A stretch of 64,000 bases of DNA from Nannochloropsis oceanica (Eukaryota; Sar; Eustigmatophyceae; Eustigmatales; Monodopsidaceae). The notes below the pieces were generated by a model. It was not told where the DNA came from, searched no databases, and was given only the letters and a program-made list of their open reading frames with translations. How positions within the stretch are numbered: the first letter of the stretch is position 1; each line of letters opens with the position of its first letter. Position numbers and translations under genes: made by a program. The stretch spans positions 744,001-808,000 of the forward strand of contig CP038134.1 of the NCBI GenBank assembly GCA_004519485.1, in the 5' to 3' direction. Shown here piece after piece: positions 1-8,866 of the stretch.

Positions 1-706
1 CTTTAGCCTTGATTTTGACGGGCGGACAACCAGTGTCGGAACAGGTCACGTCGACCCCAAGTTGTTTTAAACCATCGGTCAAGTCGGAAATGGGGCGTTC
101 GCGCATACGCGGGGTCCCGTCGAGGCTAAATTCTCCTTGGCCAGCGCAGAGGGCGGCAGTTAAGGGACGCATGGCCGTGCCGGCATTGCCGAGAAAGAGA
201 TCTACAGGGGAGGTGGTATCGAAGGGCGCCCCGCGGCCGGGGACGGTCCATTGGTTATCGCCGGTGTTCTCGAGATTAATTCCTAATGTGGTGAGGGCTT
301 GAAGCATGTACTCGATGTCTTCGCTTTGGAGCAGGTTGTCGACAACAGTGGTGCCTTGGCTCAGCGCTGCGAGGAGAAGGATGCGGTTGCTGATGGACTT
401 GCTGCCGGGGAGCTCAATTTCTCCCTCGAAAGTCTTTATGGGTTGCAAGGTCATCTGCTCCATCCTCTCGTTAGTGGTCCCTCCTGCAGCTGCGAGGGGT
501 TGTGGTAGATGTATCCTTGAGGTGGTAGTGATAGTTGTAGTTAAGCCGCCCCAAGGAGGGGAGGAGGGGAGGATGGGTAGGACGAAAGAAAGGGTAGTCG
601 TGGGCAAGGCAGCAGCAAGTAGTACTATAGTGAGAGTGACTGGGAGAGGGTATGGTTTACTGTGTGCGTTCTGCCGGCTGGCGGAGCTAGTGGTGATGCG
701 CCTCAT
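1..706 (-). CDS. aroA: EPSP synthase (3-phosphoshikimate 1-carboxyvinyltransferase), 5' part; runs off the left edge
   Basis: Shikimate-pathway enzyme that joins shikimate-3-phosphate and phosphoenolpyruvate, normally in the plastid. One open frame encodes about 235 N-terminal residues of a roughly 440-residue catalytic domain plus leader. Visible family motifs are LPGSKSISNRILLLAA (substrate-binding lysine and serine), LFLGNAGTAMRPL and GTPRMRERP. The ATG at 706-704 was chosen as the first Met in the open frame. The first ~85 residues precede the catalytic fold and contain a hydrophobic stretch (around residues 18-45, ending LSFVLP), which fits a signal peptide plus transit peptide as used for complex plastids. 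The transcript runs out of the window, so the C-terminal half is missing. It is divergent from the NAA10 gene. Family call certain; targeting inferred. Confidence 0.95.
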   Translation of the reverse strand, partial: MRRITTSSASRQNAHSKPYPLPVTLTIVLLAAALPTTTLSFVLPILPSSPPWGGLTTTITTTSRIHLPQPLAAAGGTTNERMEQMTLQPIKTFEGEIELPGSKSISNRILLLAALSQGTTVVDNLLQSEDIEYMLQALTTLGINLENTGDNQWTVPGRGAPFDTTSPVDLFLGNAGTAMRPLTAALCAGQGEFSLDGTPRMRERPISDLTDGLKQLGVDVTCSDTGCPPVKIKAK

Positions 707-1265
707 TATCGTACGGCGGTGGGGGGTTAGGACGTAGGGGGAGGCAGGAGGCTAAGCTCGCTGCGGATGGACGCGGTTTGTGCAGCACCAGGGGTGTCGT
801 GACAACGACGAAAGGTATTGGCGTGGCCTCTTGCGTGTGCCTGTCATGTGGAGGGTTCATTGGATGAGTGAGAATCGCGCTGGGCTTGAGGTTTAAGTGA
901 AGTGTTGCATGCTGCCGTTGCTCCGAGGAGTCCTATGCGTATGGACACAGTTTGATGCAGGCAACCCTCCTCGATATTACGATTATCTTACTTCCTATCA
1001 CTGTACAGACAAGAGCAGCAATAAGACTGTCACCGTATCCAAGCCCTGAGATGGTTGACAGGCTGCGAGATCATGTTCTTTTGGCGTCGTCCTCAGTCCG
1101 CCACTGAGCGACCTCCCTCCTCTTCCTCTCGCCCTCCTCCCCCTTCTTTCTACCTTCCAGTCCGCATCCCATTGGAAGCCACTTCCACGCCCAGCACTTA
1201 TCTCCATCTGCAATTCCACCTCTCACGCATATTTACAGCACCCGCCCAATCCTAACCACTCAACG
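707..1265. promoter_or_regulatory. Shared upstream region of EPSP synthase (-) and NAA10 (+)
   Basis: A 559-bp gap between two divergent start codons, so it should hold both promoters. No TATA box or clear repeat was seen. The side next to NAA10 is pyrimidine-rich (1081-1180), as is common upstream of genes in this window. Confidence 0.4.
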
Positions 1266-2521
1266 ATGGTCTGCATCCGGCAGGCTAAAGCAGAGGACCT
1301 GCTGCAGATTCAGGCCGCCAACCTCTGGTGCTTGCCCGAGAACTACCAAATGAAGTACTATTTCTACCATATCCTGTCCTGGCCCCAACTACTGTACGTG
1401 GCCGAAGATCACCGTCGGCGCATCGTGGGCTATGTTCTCGCCAAGATGTATGTATGGACGAGAGAGAGGTGATGAGGGAGATGGGAGACGCTACTCGCCG
1501 GCTTACCCAATACACACGCGCTAATGTATGTCGTTCACTTTCTGTGGACATGACACCTAGGGAAGAGGATGCCGCCGTGCCGCATGGGCACATTACCTCG
1601 TTGGCCGTGTTACGAACGCATAGGAAGTGCGGCATTGCCACAAAATTGATGCAAGCGTCGCGTAAGTCAAGGAAAGAGGGAGAGAGAGAAAAAGGGAGGG
1701 AGACAGTGCAGGCAAGGATGCCTCATTTTTTGACATTCGTGAATCTACATATTCATGTTTTCTCACGTACATATGCGTCTTGTAACACAGAACGCTGCAT
1801 GTTGGAGACCTTCGACGCCCAGTACGTGTCACTGCACGTGCGCAAGAGCAACCGGGCCGCCATCCACCTCTACACCCGGACGCTAGGCTACGAGTACGTG
1901 ATGTTTGGATTATAGGGAGGAAGCGGGTGTGAGGGAGTGGCGCGGGAGGGAGGAAATAGGGTACATGGTTATTCGTTAGGCAGTGCGTGAGTTTGTGATG
2001 GCTGCGGTGAACGGGCGGATCGAACGGAGCATCTTGAACGGGGGCAGCATGTCTGCAACTTAGTGTCTGACTTTCCTTGACATGTGAGTACTCACCATGA
2101 TTTCCCTACCACTTTACAGTGTCAACGATGAGGAGAAGGGCTACTATGCCGACGGGGAGGATGCATGTACGTACACTACTAGATGGGTTTTGTGGGTTAC
2201 TCACTCGTTCTTAATTTGACACAAGTTAATTTCCAATCTCCCTATCACCACGCAGACGATATGCGCAAATACCTCCAGACTAAGGAAGTTCCCATTTCAT
2301 CCGTGCCCGTCTCCTCCAGTCCATCTTCGTCGCCCACGGACGCGTCCAATGATGCATCTGCCACAGACGGCACAGCAGCCGGGACTACCAGTACACCAAC
2401 GCAACATCAAAGTAAGGGAATGGAGTTCATTGCAGAGGATGTGACGGAAAAGCTAGGCAAGATGAGCTTGAGAGTAGAAGAGATGACCGGAGATAAGCAA
2501 CCCGATGGAAAAGAGAGCTAG
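1266..2521 (+). CDS. NAA10: N-alpha-acetyltransferase 10 (ARD1/NAA10), catalytic subunit of NatA
   Basis: Transfers acetyl from acetyl-CoA to the N-termini of nascent proteins, in the ribosome-bound NatA complex with NAA15. Five exons join in phase: 1266-1447, 1561-1661, 1791-1893, 2120-2166 and 2256-2521 (232 aa). The GNAT fold is clear: start [19 protein letters not shown], then [10 protein letters not shown], the acetyl-CoA loop [10 protein letters not shown], and [17 protein letters not shown]; exon 4 carries [10 protein letters not shown], a hallmark of NAA10. All donors are GT (gtatgt, gtaagt, gtacgt, gtacgt) and all acceptors AG. Exon 5 adds a Ser/Thr-rich, probably disordered tail of about 85 residues that resembles the variable tails of other NAA10 proteins. 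Confident in family and exon chain. Confidence 0.93.
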
Positions 2522-2938
2522 CTATGAGAAGGTGAGGGAAGGAGGGGAGAGAGGGAAGGAGAGAGGGAGAGAGAAGGGCAGGAGAAAAAAAGGAGAGAGG
2601 CTCGAATCATCCGCTAGCTACCACAAATGTAGACACAGTCTCTGCTTCGGCAAAAATAGAAACGAATGCGTTGTTGAGGCAACTCGTCAGAAATCGCAAC
2701 TGGAGCGATGTTTCTTTGTTGCTCTCCGAGCTTGTGCTCTGCTGATTTAATGAGCTGGCCCTGCGATAACGGGCGGAGGAGCTCTGTTCTCGCTCTCTGC
2801 TTTTCTAACTAGCTAAAAATACATAACGCCACTGGCGCATTCAAGCGAGTGAAACGCGCCTTGCAGGGCGCCGCCTCCCAAACCAACCTCCTCACCCACC
2901 AAACCACCCAACCCATCTACCCCTACAAAGAGATTCCC
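2522..2938. other. Intergenic, NAA10 to archease
   Basis: A 417-bp gap between two + strand genes. It starts with a GGGA/GAGA purine-rich stretch (2530-2600). The frame of the archease gene is open back to about 2849 but has no ATG there, so a short upstream exon or an N-terminal extension cannot be excluded. Confidence 0.3.
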
Positions 2939-3730
2939 ATGACAGACGAATGGGAACCTCTACCCAAGCGGCGCAAACAGAAGAGCTATCGACAGTACCC
3001 TGTCATTGCCGAGAATGCGCCACAGCCACCCGAACAGCAGCAGCAACAACAGGAGCCCCAACAGCCCAATCACCTGGAGGAGGAGGCATCGGCCGAGACA
3101 CCACAGCTGACCCGTCGCGCCGCACCCGACAAGTCGCAGATGCAGAGAGTGACGGCCGCTGTAGAGGAGCGGGCAGCACAACACCGCCCTGATCGGGGAG
3201 AAGGCATGGGTAATGACGGCGTTGCTGGTGAGTTTTACGAGTACTTGGATCATACGGCGGACGTGCAGCTCCATGCGTGGGGCAAGAACCTGAAGGAGGC
3301 ATTTGAGCATATTGTGCCGTGCATGCTGAATTACATGACGGACCTGTCCAAGGTCGAAGTGGACCCCAGGCTCACACAGACGTTTGAGGTAGAGGGTCAT
3401 GACTTGTCCTCCTTGCTCTTTGCCTGGTTGGATGAGGTTTTGTTTCGGTTTAGCTCCGAAGCGTTCGTGTGCAAGTCGGTCACCATCCTGACTTTCGAAC
3501 GCCCTGCTGCTGTGATGATAGGTTCGGCCAAAGACACTCCTGTGGGGATCGCCAAGGTCGAAGGTGGAGAAAGACAAGGGAAGTACAAGATTAAGGTAAG
3601 GGCGGAGGGGGAGACGTTCAGCCTGGCTAAGCATCCGCAGGGGACGGAGGTAAAAGCAATTACTTATTCGGCAATGCAGATCCACGAGATGGAGCATAGA
3701 ACAGATCTGTACGTCATAATCGACATTTGA
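2939..3730 (+). CDS. Archease (tRNA-splicing ligase cofactor)
   Basis: Archease activates the RtcB/HSPC117 RNA ligase by speeding its guanylylation, which serves tRNA splicing and, in animals, XBP1 mRNA splicing. The 263-residue model has an archease domain of ~145 residues at the C-terminus: YEYLDHTADVQLHAWG (conserved Asp and His), then FAWLDEVLFRFSSE, and near the end YVIIDI, the usual acidic archease terminus. The N-terminal ~95 residues are Gln/Pro-rich and carry PKRRKQK, a likely nuclear localisation signal, consistent with nuclear tRNA ligation. Intronless as modelled. The ATG at 2939 is the first in the frame. It faces the NDP kinase gene tail to tail. Confidence 0.92.
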   Translation: MTDEWEPLPKRRKQKSYRQYPVIAENAPQPPEQQQQQQEPQQPNHLEEEASAETPQLTRRAAPDKSQMQRVTAAVEERAAQHRPDRGEGMGNDGVAGEFYEYLDHTADVQLHAWGKNLKEAFEHIVPCMLNYMTDLSKVEVDPRLTQTFEVEGHDLSSLLFAWLDEVLFRFSSEAFVCKSVTILTFERPAAVMIGSAKDTPVGIAKVEGGERQGKYKIKVRAEGETFSLAKHPQGTEVKAITYSAMQIHEMEHRTDLYVIIDI

Positions 3731-4084
3731 AAGAAAGTAAAAAGAAACGCCAAGAATCCCGATATATTTGTTTGCTGATATGTTTTCTCCACTGGTTCTT
3801 AAAGCTCCGCAGTGTCTACGCAAAGAGAAGCCAAGAAAGGAGACAAGACAAAGTAACAAGAAGGAGACATCACTGCCTCTACTCTCTTACCCGCCTCGCC
3901 TTCCTTCAAAGCGCATTTACAGTCAGCTATCCATCAACTTGCTCTAAACTTCCTCTAACCTACTATTCCTCCACGGGCACCACCATTTAAGGCCACTGTG
4001 AAAGGAAGAGAGGGGAGGAATAATAAGATCCCCCACTCCTTTCTTCTCCTTCTTTCGATTCTAATGCCCTATCTCCCCTCCGCC
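3731..4084. other. Intergenic between convergent genes
   Basis: A 354-bp gap that should hold the 3' untranslated regions of archease (+) and NDP kinase (-). I see no gene or repeat in it. Confidence 0.4.
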
Positions 4085-5338
4085 CTAGTTGTCCGCCACA
4101 ATCCACTCATCCAAGCTACGGGTGTAGTCCGAAATCTCCGCCTCCGTGAACCAGTTCCCGATCTCATGCACTGCCGACTCCGGTCCGTCCGAGCCGTGAC
4201 AAATATTGCGGCCGACGCTGATGGCCATGTCACCACGGATAGTGCCAGGCACGGCCGCGGCGGGGTTGGTCGCTCCTAGGAGGACACGGCCGGTCTTGAT
4301 GGCGTCCTTGCCCTCCCAGACCATGGCGATGATGGGCCCGGACGAGAAGTAGGCTACGAGGCCCTGTTTTGAGGGGAGGACGGGAAGGCATGGAAGGAGG
4401 AGGAGGGGGAAAGGAGAAACATTTCGCCTTTGATTGAAGAAGGATATGAAGAGACACGCAAGTAACGGTGGACGACGACAAGAAAAGAAGATAAAGGAAG
4501 GGACGGAGCGAAACCAGGAGAAGAATCACTACCACCTCTCACGAGCCCATTTACCCTTCCAAACGTACCGCGAAAAACGGCTTGGTGGAAAGGTCAGAGT
4601 AGTGGCTCTCCGCCTTTGCCTTGGTGGGCCACAACATCTTCATACCCACAAGCTTGAAGCCCTTGTTCTCGAAGCGGGCGATAATGGCGGCAATGAGGCC
4701 GCGCTGCACGCCATCGGGCTTGATGGCGATGAAGGTGCGCTCCTGTGGGGAGGTAGAAAGGGTGAAACCCATGATAAGTCGTAAAACAAACGATATTTTC
4801 CTCCTCTGAGGCATTTCTGGCCCTCTCTCACGAACCTTGTCCGTCCCCGGTAAGCCTGTATGGGGCACCTTGGCCGCCGCCGAGCAGTGAGCAGGCGCGC
4901 CAAAGCGCATTTCTTGAGCGGCCCATGCTGCGCCTGCCGCGACCAGGGCCAAGCCACCAAGTGCCTGGACAGAAGCGCCTTTGGCGGAGGAGGCCGACGC
5001 ACGGGCCCTGTGGAACGGAGAATTGAGGGGTGGGCATGAGAAAAAGCGATCAAAAAGGCAGCGCTATGTGTCTGAAAGACTTTCAGACATGCTTGTGACC
5101 CAGAACATCTATGCGCCAAAGCGCTTTATGCTTTTTCTTGAGTGTGTGCATATGTAGATACACATAGACGCTTTACTTCAGGTCGTCTCAACCATTTATC
5201 ATACCCTCCCTCACCCCTATCCAGACTTGCCAATTCGTCTCCATCCACCAACGGGACAATAGGTACGTACATGGAGGAGGAGAAGGCACGGACGCCGGCA
5301 GTGCGCTGCAGGCAACGACGGACGGTAGAGCTGAACAT
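4085..5338 (-). CDS. Nucleoside-diphosphate kinase, organelle-targeted form
   Basis: Moves the terminal phosphate between nucleoside triphosphates and diphosphates through a phosphohistidine. Exons in coding order: 5338-5271, 5007-4836, 4742-4569 and 4363-4085, in phase, 230 aa. The catalytic part reads [16 protein letters not shown], then [12 protein letters not shown] with the active-site His, and ends near residue 230, so it is full length. The ~75 residues before it form a leader: an Arg/Ser-rich amphipathic start ([19 protein letters not shown]) followed by an Ala/Gly-rich hydrophobic segment ([11 protein letters not shown]). This looks like a mitochondrial presequence with a membrane or intermembrane-space sorting segment; a plastid role is possible. 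Exons 1-2 rest on splice phase and leader composition only. Confidence 0.9.
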
Positions 5339-5852
5339 CGTGGTGTTTGGCTGGGAAGAGTGCTACTTGCTTGGTATGAGTTGCGTTGGGTTCGTCCAGC
5401 ATGACGGTGAGAGGGGAGGTTGGGAGGTTCAAAGCTTTACTCTTAGCCTTTACAAACGAATGAAGGAATACACATCACGCAGTGCCGGCAGCGCTAAGTG
5501 AAAGTTAACAGCCATTGGAATGCGACCAAGATCAATCGATAATTCCCCTCGCTAAATCGAATCCGGTCGATCGTCGTGCGAGTCGGATGGGGAGGTAGGC
5601 GCGCGACCCTGTTGTTTGGGAGATGACATCTTTGCCAAAGATTGTTTCAAAAATTTCTTTTAAGTTGTCATACTTCGCTGTATGATGAAGAGTTGCTGAC
5701 AGAATGGAGAGAATGCCTTTTTATGTAACCGTTACATGCCTTTTCTCGCATATCTATTTGTAAGACAGGCTTTCATGCGCGCACCTGACTTCAAATACAA
5801 TGCTCACCAAAAAGCGTTATGGGGCAAACAACGACACCCCTATACTGTATGA
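5339..5852. other. Upstream region of NDP kinase
   Basis: A 514-bp region upstream of the NDP kinase start and downstream of the Fanzor fossil. It is more AT-rich from 5620 to 5800 than the flanking genes. No gene or ordered repeat was recognised. Confidence 0.35.
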
Positions 5853-6890
5853 CTATCCCTTCTTGAAGTATTTATACCACCTACCGACGAATTCCTTTAG
5901 CAAGTGGTTCTTGGCAGCCTTCATATCCCGGTCTTCATCGTGCCCACAACGTTCATACTTGAAGATTTTGCTGCCCCCTAACCCTTCGTTGACCAGACCG
6001 CAAGAGCTGCACGTTATACTCGCGTCATGCTCCTCCAGTTTCAAGACGACCTTTCAACAACCCTCGGCCCTTATCCTGATACGCTCATTTAAAAGGCAGT
6101 TTCGCTGGAAACGCATTGTCTCCTTGGTCCCTGCCGTCAGAACACTCGTCTCCCCCAACATCCCACCCACACCCGATTTCGGAGCCACGATCACATCGAA
6201 GCGTTAAAAGAGAAATACGATCGTCTTGAAATGAAGATCGCTAACCATGGTGCTGGCTCTCGCATTAGCGCGGTACCAAGCCTTGGTAACTTACTTTATC
6301 TTCCGTCGCAGGCTCCTACTCTTTTCCCGATTTCCTTACTTCTTCTCCTCTCGCAACGCTTCTCTCTCGAACGCTGTCATTATTCCCCGGATGCCATCGA
6401 TCGTCTTCTATTTGTGTTTCTTGCTCTTCTTGCTCTTCTTGCCATCACCCTGCCCGCTTTTCCTCTTTCAACTCCCTAATTGCGCCGGGCCTCCACTCTT
6501 GCTTCGGCACTCTTGAATGCAGTTGACAGGCCGTGCACGGCGTACGAGCGAGTAGCCGACGGAGTCTCCTTCATTTTCACCACCTTGGGCCCTTCTATCA
6601 AGATCAATCACCCCTCCTCCGCGTTTGCCAGAAGCCGCAGCCTTCCCAGCAGCAACAGTAGCAGCAGTATCTGTAGCACCCGCAGTGCCTGCAGAAGTCA
6701 CCATACCGACATGATAGGCATGTTCAACGTTGGTCGCGGGTCTTATGATTACGATAGTGCCTGTGGCAAGCAGGTTGATTCGCGGAAGCAAAACTGTAGT
6801 GGGACACATTTTGGGACTGCCGATGGCCCCTCGCCGCCAAAATTGCCCACTTTATCCAGAAGGGCAAAAAAAGGACGTAGAGCATGGTCA
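5853..6890 (-). mobile_element. Fanzor (eukaryotic TnpB-like) RNA-guided nuclease gene, broken remnant
   Basis: The minus-strand frame at 5853-6330 reads as the C-terminal half of a Fanzor/TnpB protein. Seen in order: LRRKIK, VSDLHFKT, FDVIVAPKSG with a downstream M, LLNERIRIRAEG, KLEEHDASITCSSCG (RuvC-II Glu region and first zinc knuckle) and KIFKYERCGHDEDRDMKAAK (second knuckle and the RuvC-III DRD). The second knuckle has Tyr where Cys is expected. About five in-frame stops interrupt the frame, so it is not a working gene. A segment at 6820-6890 in another frame (HALRPFFALLD) could be the RuvC-I strand, at a suitable distance, but this is weak. No terminal inverted repeats were seen, which is normal for IS607/IS605-like carriers. 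The C-terminal identity is strong; the left limit is uncertain. Confidence 0.75.
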
Positions 6891-7817
6891 TGAAACCTTG
6901 AGTGAAAACGACAAATTACGAGGGAGTAAGTGACTAAGAATGTGGACGTGCGCTCGGTAGGAAACAAGGATATGGAGGAAGCGAGATGCGTGCCAGTTCC
7001 ACCATAAAGCACCGAAAACAAGATCTCAGCTAAATCGATTCAAATATACATGCTGACTATATTTCATTGCAACCTACGATTTGATTAAACTCCCAATGCC
7101 GCCATTTCTTGCTCAATGGGCACTAGAAGCGTGGCTACTTCATCTCAGGTCACAACTCCCTCTTTCTACCCCTTACACACACGCACCGCCCCCCCAAAAA
7201 ACCGAGCCCGCAGTCGAAGGCGATCGCTGCAACCGATAAATATATGTATCTGCCACGGACTCGCACTGATTTGCAGCGCCCCCGAGACCTCGACATTCCT
7301 CTCTGGCTTGGTGAAGCGCTGTGGTATCTCGGTGGAAATTGCCCACATGTTGATCCTTAACTGGCTACCGTTGTCCAGGAAAGGGTTCCGGGGGCGGAAC
7401 AACGCGGTGCATCTGTGCACAGAAAAATCAATCAAGGCAAGGCATGGACGCAACATATTGTTCCGTTGGTTCTAAGCAACCATAAGGACTCCGGCCTCCC
7501 CCTCAGCCAACCTCCCGCCTCCCCACCCACCCATAAACGACGACGAACAACGCCATCTTGGCGAGGCCCCACAACACCACTCTTTCATCAGCCACCCCTC
7601 TCCCTTGGACAAAGCTCTACCAGACAACGCCATGCGACCACCCATAACATGCATATGCGACAGGAAAATGTGTGCTTGCTACAACGATTCGTGCCTTTCA
7701 GCTATGAAGACTCACTCCTCACAATCACACACGCACCAGGCCAGCAGCCTCCTCTCTTTCCTGTGCCTGCCTGCCCTCCCTACCTCAACTCCACACTGCA
7801 CGAGTGACATACACGCC
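6891..7817. other. Upstream region of the WW-NELF-C gene
   Basis: A 927-bp region with only short, unrecognised frames. The part from 7480 to 7817 is C-rich and pyrimidine-rich and is the likely promoter and 5' leader of the WW-NELF-C gene. The part before 7100 may still contain Fanzor-element DNA, but nothing in it can be identified. Confidence 0.3.
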
Positions 7818-8783
7818 ATGGAGGACGAGGGAGAAGTTGAGCCCCTCTTACGGGTCGGGGACTGGGAGATCTACTCGACCGATGATGGGAACGCCAAACC
7901 CTACTTCTACAACGCAGCTACGGAAGCGACGCAATGGGATATCCCCACCGAGCTCGCTGGTAACGAGCAGGTTATGTCAATGATGGTTTCGGAAGAAGGC
8001 GATGGAGATGACGAAGGGGAAGTGGCAAGACAGGAGATGGAGGAGATCGGTGCCTTGTCTCAGCGTATGTCGGAGGATGGGGGACAGAGTACGGTTTCCA
8101 CGCCCAACCACCTCACCGCGCCGTCGTCATACGGGAAAAGGATGTTGGGGGAAGGTAAGGCGATGGAAGAGGAGACGCAAGATGTGCAGGATGAGAAGTT
8201 CGAGGCTGACGATGAGGAGGAAGGGGAGTGGGGGGAGGCAAAGGACGAGGAAACGGGCCAAGTGTACTTCTTCAATCGACGTGACGGTAGCACTACGTGG
8301 GATAAGCCTGGGGGGTTTGAATCCAAGCTGCTGGTCGAGGAGATCGTGGGAGTGGGTGAAGGCATGGAGTTTGAGAAAGAGGAGGGAGAAGAAGAAGAGG
8401 AGGAGGAGGAGGAGGAGGAGGAGGAGGAGGAGGAGGAGGAGGAGGAGGAGGAAGGCGAGGTGGCTGAGTTAGAAGAGGGAGAAGTGGAGGAGGGGGAACT
8501 CGAGGAGGAGGAGCGCAGGATGGGGCATTCGGACGCCCAGATGTGGGACCAGCAGGCTAAGGAGCGGTGGACACAGGGCGAGGGCGAGGAGGAGGCAGGA
8601 GGGATAGGAGAAGAAGCATCAGGAGTAGGAGGAGCAGCGGACGCTGGATTGGACGGGCCTCCTGCTGCAGGAACTGCTGATGGTGTGGAGGACGGGACGT
8701 TTTCTGCGGGTATGACCACGAAAGAGTATGAGGAATTAATGTATAAGCAGAAGGTGCAGGAACTCCGAGAGCGCCAGCTCTTC

Positions 8784-8866
<83 letters not shown>

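Noticed and set aside
2960-3859. 299-codon open frame on the minus strand
   Set aside because: Antisense to the archease gene, whose family motifs are clear on the + strand.
5142-5215. Alternative donor for NDP kinase exon 1 at GTGAGG (5214)
   Set aside because: It gives the wrong phase with exon 2; the GTACGT donor at 5270 restores the frame.
6231-6480. Open + strand frames over the Fanzor fossil
   Set aside because: Leu/Phe-rich reverse readings of the purine-rich minus-strand sequence; the minus strand holds the recognisable protein.
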